Assembly (NCBI GenBank): GCA_014802445.1
Contig: JAAVCF010000022.1
Coordinates: 1 to 64,000, forward strand
Origin: Bacteroides sp.
GTDB taxonomy: Bacteria; Bacteroidota; Bacteroidia; Bacteroidales; Muribaculaceae
Reading direction: 5' to 3'
DNA length: 64,000 nucleotides
Of this stretch, positions 59,549 through 64,000 are shown piece by piece; within the stretch, counting starts at the first letter, position 1; every line of letters begins with the position of its first letter. Below the pieces are notes generated by a model. That model saw only the letters and a program-made list of their open reading frames with translations, made no database searches and had not been told where the DNA came from. A program made the translations under genes and the position numbers.

Positions 59549-61837
59549 ATGTTACGTCGTGTCTTTTCAGCGTTAATTGCTCTCTTTGTATGTGTCGGCG
59601 CTCATGCCGAGACTGTCGGTCTGGTGCTCAGCGGCGGCGGCTGCAAGGGCATAGCCCACATAGGCTTCATTCAGGCCCTTGAGGAGAACGAAATCCCCAT
59701 TGACTATGTGACCGGCACCTCTATGGGTGCCATCGTCGGCTCGCTCTACGCCATGGGTTATTCCCCCGCCGAGATGATTGGGGTACTCACCTCCAAGGAC
59801 TTTCAGGAGTGGTCGTCAGGTCGCATCAGCGATTCTAACCGCTATCTCTATGCCATGCCGTCGCAGCGGCCTGACTGGGTGAGCGTCAACCTCTCGCCCA
59901 ACGACTCTTCTATGATGGCCGGCATGCTCCCCACGCGCCTCATCAACCCCCTCCCCATGAGCTTCGCCTTCATGCAGCTCTATGCCCCCGCCACAGGCGC
60001 ATGCCGGGGCGACTTCAATCGCCTCATGGTGCCTTACCGCTGCGTGGCAAGCGACATCTATCGCCATGAGTCAGTGGTGTTCAGCCACGGCGAACTGGCC
60101 GAGTGTGTCCGCGCCTCAATGAGCTTCCCGCTTGTGTTCCAGCCTATTGAGATTGGCGATACGCTCCTTTATGACGGCGGCCTCTACGATGTCTATCCCG
60201 TCAACGTCATGGAGCGCGACTTCAACCCTGACCGCCTCATTGGCGTCGACGTGTCCACCCCTAACACTCCCCCCGGCCTCAATGACCTCGTGAATCAGGT
60301 GGAGAACATGATTATGACCGGCTACATGGCTCCCTTCCCTGACGATAAGGGGGTCAATGTGGTCTTTGACCTCTCGCGCTTCGGACTGCTCAACTGGGAT
60401 GCTGCCGCTGAGATTTATCAGATTGGCTATAAGCGCGGTATGGCGCTGGCCGATTCTTTGCGCTCGCGCATCTCCGCCCGCCGTCCCGCAGCCGAGGTGG
60501 CCCGCCGCCGCGCGGAGTTCCGTAAAGGCTGGCCCGAGCTGAGGTTCGACAGTCTCAGCGTCACCGGCACCACCCCCGGCAAGGAGGCTTACATCTCCAA
60601 GGTGTTCAGTGGCTCGGCTTCGCTTCCCCCGGACACCATCGGCATTGACCGCGCGCGCCGCGGCTTTTACCGCGTGGCCTGCTCGGGACGCATGCGCAAC
60701 CTTGTGCCCCACGCGCTCTATGACTCTGTGACAGGCCTTTACTCGCTCAATCTCAAGGCCGACCCTGAGAACGATTATCATCTCGGAATCGGCGGTTACC
60801 TCACCTCCTCGCCCGGCAGCTTCATCTATGTCGGCGCCCGCTGGAACCGCTACAGCTTCCGCCGCATGGACCTCGGCATGGAAGCCTGGATGGGCCAGTC
60901 CTACATGGCCGCGCTCCTCACAGGCACCTGGCGCCTCCCCACAGCCTCACCCTCCGACGTCACCCTCCGCTTCAGCGCTCAGCGTGAGCGCATGTATGAA
61001 ACGGAGCGGATGTTCTACGACTTCACCTCGCCGGCGTTCATCTCCACCACAACCGTCTGGGGAAGTGCCACCTATCGCATCGCTGCGGGATTCCACGGCG
61101 AGGCCTCGCTGGCCATAGCCGGCGGCCGCGTGGCCGACAGTTACCGCAAGTGGACCCTCCATCTCCCTGACAATGAGAAGGAGCATTTCACCAACGACCT
61201 CGGCGAAATCACCCTCTCATGGCGCCGCTCAACGCTCGACAATGAGTATCTCCCCACATCAGGCTGGGATTTCCGCGCCGAAGCCACAGGTATCATCTCG
61301 CGCACCCGCGTAACACGCCCTGACTTCTCTGCCCCCTGGAATCATCAGGGGTGGGGCGACTTCCGCCTCTCCACGCGCAATTTCTTCCCGCTCAGCTCGC
61401 GCTTCACGCTCGGCGCCGAGGGCTGGTTCCACTGGTCAACAACCTCGCTCCAGCCCACTTACGAGGCCTCGATTGTACGCGCCTCTGCCTTCATGCCGGT
61501 GCCCACAAGCCTTGACCTCTACGACCCCGGCTTCCGAGCCAATCAGTGGATTGCCGCCGGAGTGGTGCCCGTGGTCCGCCTCACCTCGGCCATCCACCTT
61601 CAGGCCTCGGCCTATGTCTATGCGCCGCTGCGCCGCATCCTCCCCACAGCCGACGGCGGCGCGCGCTACGGCGCATGGTTCTCCTCCACCGAATTCCTCG
61701 GCGACCTCTCCGCCGTCATGACCCTCCCCTTTGCCACCGTGCGCCTCTATGGCAATTATCGAACCACTCCCGCCTGCCATTGGACCGCCGGAATAGGCAT
61801 CGGACTCCCCATCCGGGCCCCGCGCCTTATCCGCTGA
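59549..61837 (+). CDS. Patatin-like phospholipase fused to an outer membrane barrel (type Vd-like)
   Basis: The 762-aa protein has a signal peptide (about 1-20), then a patatin domain with oxyanion loop VLSGGGCKGIAHIGF, nucleophile Ser58 in GTSMGAIVG and Asp209 in YDGGLYDVYPV. A POTRA-like linker (about 330-410, FDSLSVTGTTPGKEAYISKV) precedes a C-terminal barrel of the Omp85/surface antigen type (about 430-762), ending in a short basic tail. This is the architecture of PlpD/FplA type Vd autotransporters, in which the barrel delivers the lipase to the cell surface. Phospholipase A activity is inferred from the intact dyad. Confidence 0.88.
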   Translation: MLRRVFSALIALFVCVGAHAETVGLVLSGGGCKGIAHIGFIQALEENEIPIDYVTGTSMGAIVGSLYAMGYSPAEMIGVLTSKDFQEWSSGRISDSNRYLYAMPSQRPDWVSVNLSPNDSSMMAGMLPTRLINPLPMSFAFMQLYAPATGACRGDFNRLMVPYRCVASDIYRHESVVFSHGELAECVRASMSFPLVFQPIEIGDTLLYDGGLYDVYPVNVMERDFNPDRLIGVDVSTPNTPPGLNDLVNQVENMIMTGYMAPFPDDKGVNVVFDLSRFGLLNWDAAAEIYQIGYKRGMALADSLRSRISARRPAAEVARRRAEFRKGWPELRFDSLSVTGTTPGKEAYISKVFSGSASLPPDTIGIDRARRGFYRVACSGRMRNLVPHALYDSVTGLYSLNLKADPENDYHLGIGGYLTSSPGSFIYVGARWNRYSFRRMDLGMEAWMGQSYMAALLTGTWRLPTASPSDVTLRFSAQRERMYETERMFYDFTSPAFISTTTVWGSATYRIAAGFHGEASLAIAGGRVADSYRKWTLHLPDNEKEHFTNDLGEITLSWRRSTLDNEYLPTSGWDFRAEATGIISRTRVTRPDFSAPWNHQGWGDFRLSTRNFFPLSSRFTLGAEGWFHWSTTSLQPTYEASIVRASAFMPVPTSLDLYDPGFRANQWIAAGVVPVVRLTSAIHLQASAYVYAPLRRILPTADGGARYGAWFSSTEFLGDLSAVMTLPFATVRLYGNYRTTPACHWTAGIGIGLPIRAPRLIR

Positions 61838-62004
61838 CCTCCCTGACCATGAAATTGAAGCACCAATGAGTAAATTTCCGCAAAAAATGTTTCCTGTCAC
61901 GAAAAAAATTGCGAAATTTGCACCCATACTTCGCGTCGGCGCCGTGAAAGGCGCTACACCCGCTTCGATTTTCATATCTAACAACTTATAACCACTCATT
62001 TTCA

Positions 62005-63663
62005 ATGAAAAAGAGCGCCCTGCAGAAAATCCGCGCCGCTTATCGCCCCAAGCTCCCCGTTGAGCTTGAAGGTGCCGTTGTGGCAGTTGAAGGAAAGCCC
62101 ACCCAGAGTGTGGCTGATCAGGAAGAGATTAAAGCTCTGTTCCCCAACACCTACGGTCTTCCCGAACTCAGCTTCAAGAAGGATCCCAACCCCGTAGCCC
62201 CCACTTCAAACCGTCCGCTCAACGTCGGAGTTATCCTCTCCGGCGGTCAGGCCCCCGGCGGTCACAACGTTATCTCCGGCCTCTTCGACGGTATCAAGAA
62301 AATTAACCGCGACAGCCGCCTCTTCGGCTTCCTCATGGGCCCCGGCGGTCTCGTGGACCATCAGTATAAGGAACTCACTGCCGAAATCATCGACGAATAC
62401 CGCAATACCGGCGGCTTCGACATCATCGGCTCCGGCCGCACCAAGCTCGAACTCAAGGAGCAGTTCGACAAGGGCCTCGAAATCCTCAAGGAGCTCGGCA
62501 TCGAAGCTCTCGTTATCATCGGTGGTGACGACTCTAACACCAACGCTGCCATCCTCGCTGAATACTATAAGAGCATCAACGCTGGTGTGCAGGTAATCGG
62601 CTGCCCCAAGACCATCGACGGTGACCTCAAGAACAATGTCATCGAAACATCTTTCGGCTTCGACACCGCCACCAAAACTTACTGCGAAGTCATCGGTAAC
62701 ATCCAGCGTGACTGCAACTCAGCTCGCAAATACTGGCACTTCATCAAGCTCATGGGCCGCTCTGCAAGCCACATCGCCCTTGAATGTGCCCTCCAGACTC
62801 AGCCTAACGTCTGCATCATCTCTGAAGAGGTTGAAGCCAAGAATCAGACTCTCGCCGACGTGGTTAACTACATCGCCGACATCGTAGCCAAGCGCGCCGC
62901 CAACGGTGAAAACTTCGGCACCGTCCTCATCCCCGAGGGCCTCATTGAGTTCATCCCCGCAGTGAAGCGCCTCATCGCCGAGCTCAACGACCTCCTGGCC
63001 AAGAGCGCCGACAAGGTGGCCGGTCTTGACGAAGATGCTCTCCGCGCTTTCGTTATCGAAAACCTCACCCCCGAGAACTCAAAGACTTACGCTTCGCTTC
63101 CCCACGACGTGGCCCGTCAGCTCACCCTTGACCGTGACCCCCACGGCAACGTTCAGGTGTCGCTCATCGAAACTGAGAAGCTCATCAGCCGCATGGTTGC
63201 CGATCGTCTTGAAGAGATGCGCGCCGAGGGCAAGTACAATGGCAAGTTCGCCACCATGCACCACTTCTTCGGCTACGAAGGTCGCTGTGCTGCTCCCTCT
63301 AACTTCGACGCTGACTATTGCTACGCTCTCGGCTACAATGCCGCTTGCCTCATCAAGGCCGGCGTAACCGGTTATATGACCCTCCTCCGTGACCTTACCC
63401 GTCCCTCTGTTCAGTGGATTCCCGGCGGTATCCCCATCACCATGATGATGAACATGGAGCGTCGCCACGGCGAGATGAAGCCCGTAATCCAGAAGGCTCT
63501 CGTTGACCTCGACGGCACCCCCTTCAAGAAGTTCGCCGCCAAGCGCGACAATTGGGCTGTTGAAACAAGCTTCATCTATCCCGGTCCCGTACAGTATTTC
63601 GGCCCCGCCGAAGTGTGCGATCAGCCCTCGATGACTCTCAAGTACGAGCAGCTCGACCGCTGA
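62005..63663 (+). CDS. pfp: Diphosphate--fructose-6-phosphate 1-phosphotransferase
   Basis: The 552-aa protein is a long-form PPi-dependent phosphofructokinase: [20 protein letters not shown] (residues 75-94), [10 protein letters not shown] (171-180, GGDD marking PPi instead of ATP use) and PKTIDGD (201-207) with the catalytic Asp205. It performs the reversible fructose 6-phosphate to fructose 1,6-bisphosphate step in glycolysis using pyrophosphate. Codon use suggests high expression. A GAAATTTG box at 61913-61920 is a weak promoter candidate; a strong terminator follows. Confidence 0.95.
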   Translation: MKKSALQKIRAAYRPKLPVELEGAVVAVEGKPTQSVADQEEIKALFPNTYGLPELSFKKDPNPVAPTSNRPLNVGVILSGGQAPGGHNVISGLFDGIKKINRDSRLFGFLMGPGGLVDHQYKELTAEIIDEYRNTGGFDIIGSGRTKLELKEQFDKGLEILKELGIEALVIIGGDDSNTNAAILAEYYKSINAGVQVIGCPKTIDGDLKNNVIETSFGFDTATKTYCEVIGNIQRDCNSARKYWHFIKLMGRSASHIALECALQTQPNVCIISEEVEAKNQTLADVVNYIADIVAKRAANGENFGTVLIPEGLIEFIPAVKRLIAELNDLLAKSADKVAGLDEDALRAFVIENLTPENSKTYASLPHDVARQLTLDRDPHGNVQVSLIETEKLISRMVADRLEEMRAEGKYNGKFATMHHFFGYEGRCAAPSNFDADYCYALGYNAACLIKAGVTGYMTLLRDLTRPSVQWIPGGIPITMMMNMERRHGEMKPVIQKALVDLDGTPFKKFAAKRDNWAVETSFIYPGPVQYFGPAEVCDQPSMTLKYEQLDR

Positions 63664-63696
63664 TTCCCCCTCTGAATCCTTATTCACAGTTTGCAC

Positions 63697-63744
63697 GAAG
63701 CCCCGCAGCGAGCAATGTCGCTCTCTGCGAGGGCTTCATTTTTT
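63697..63744 (+). terminator. pfp terminator
   Basis: GAAGCCC ... GGGCTTC encloses an inner GCAGCGAGC/GCTCTCTGC pairing and is followed by ATTTTTTATA. Confidence 0.88.
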
Positions 63745-63798
63745 ATAACTGTCCTATTTGTCGTTTTGGTTAAAATAGTTTAATTTAATTAGCAAACT

Positions 63799-63830
63799 AT
63801 TGTGTATTTCCAAAAATATATATACTTTTG
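63799..63830 (+). promoter_or_regulatory. Promoter (ATTG-N20-TACTTTTG) before the last partial gene
   Basis: ATTG at 63799-63802 and TACTTTTG at 63823-63830 are 20 bp apart. About 40 nt downstream AAGAAGCG and CGCTTCTT form a hairpin followed by TTATTGTTT, which could attenuate or structure the leader. Confidence 0.65.
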
Positions 63831-63937
63831 TATGTGTGTTTTTCATAGTATTAGATTAAGATAAAGGTTTAAGAAGAAGCGTTGTTGTGAAACAGCGCTT
63901 CTTTATTGTTTCATCTCCTCTAAAATTTTTAATGATT

Positions 63938-64000
63938 ATGAACATTCTCCGTATTTACCCCTCAAGCATCAATGAGCGTCATATTGACCAGGCTGTGGAG
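63938..64000 (+). CDS. Partial N-terminus, probable Sua5/YciO-type threonylcarbamoyl-AMP synthase
   Basis: Only 21 codons are inside the window (MNILRIYPSSINERHIDQAV ...). The opening pattern resembles Bacteroidales Sua5/YciO proteins, which often start with an L.IYP..... motif and a helix before the nucleotide-binding core. An ATG six bases earlier (63932) is also possible. The identification rests on very little sequence and could be wrong. Confidence 0.4.
   Translation, partial: MNILRIYPSSINERHIDQAVE

Overview
The window looks like a chromosomal segment of a high-GC gut-type Bacteroidales, most probably Muribaculaceae (S24-7). The reasons are Bacteroidetes promoters (TTTG, 20 bp, TAnnTTTG), extracellular proteins with type 9-like C-terminal sorting domains, a cobalamin riboswitch on a BtuG-like beta-propeller gene, a Bacteroidetes-type topoisomerase IV A subunit, PPi-dependent phosphofructokinase and NfnAB. 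The family assignment is inference; no rRNA is present.

Layout. 1-1000 is a gene-free field of palindromic repeats. 1.0-6.0 kb carries a membrane-tethered YVTN propeller, a secreted PNGase F-like glycoamidase, a cysteine-free sirtuin and a CMD-cupin fusion. 6.1-10.0 kb is a redox operon (NapH/NapG-like ferredoxin fusion, Tat-type Fe-S aldo/keto reductase, DUF1893, ECF-like membrane protein). 10.0-13.7 kb has a tiny HExxH protein and mtaB - lipid A-type acyltransferase - GT2. 13.8-19.9 kb is an envelope and ion-homeostasis operon (coiled-coil anchor, MgtC, KefB-like antiporter, NlpC lipoprotein, M16-like protein without its zinc motif). On the minus strand follow glgB-plsC and a YpfJ-type metalloprotease, then tRNA-Leu(CAA), an orphan non-coding stretch with another copy of the repeat, and a DcaP-like porin. 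25.9-28.9 kb is a three-gene legionaminic-acid-type activation module. 28.9-46.6 kb is mostly housekeeping: obg, pgeF, NlpC/P60, rsgA, groES-groEL, an aldo/keto reductase, a GlcNAc-kinase-like gene, serB with ACT domains, an AI-2E-type permease, a DEAD helicase, GT2, an S41 lipoprotein, a DUF3316-like protein and parC, followed by tRNA-Met(CAT).

47.0-50.4 kb is the clearest acquired island: an AT-rich, translationally coupled four-gene GATC cassette with DpnM-, DpnII- and DpnA-like proteins plus a MutH/Sau3AI-fold nuclease. So two unrelated GATC nuclease families sit with two methylases, behind a promoter whose predicted start lies on a GATC site. Next comes a 974-aa secreted protein with a DUF5074/BtuG-like propeller and a sorting domain, led by a cobalamin riboswitch; a surface B12-capture role is inferred. 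The window ends with nfnAB, a C1B peptidase, an AspT/YidE-type transporter, a patatin-outer membrane barrel fusion, pfp, and the first codons of a probable Sua5-family gene.

Most genes lie in tight operons with ATGA-type overlaps. Several promoters sit so close to the start codon that leaderless mRNAs are likely (mtaB, the GT2 at 41.1 kb, possibly rsgA). No CRISPR array, transposase, phage gene or rRNA was recognised.
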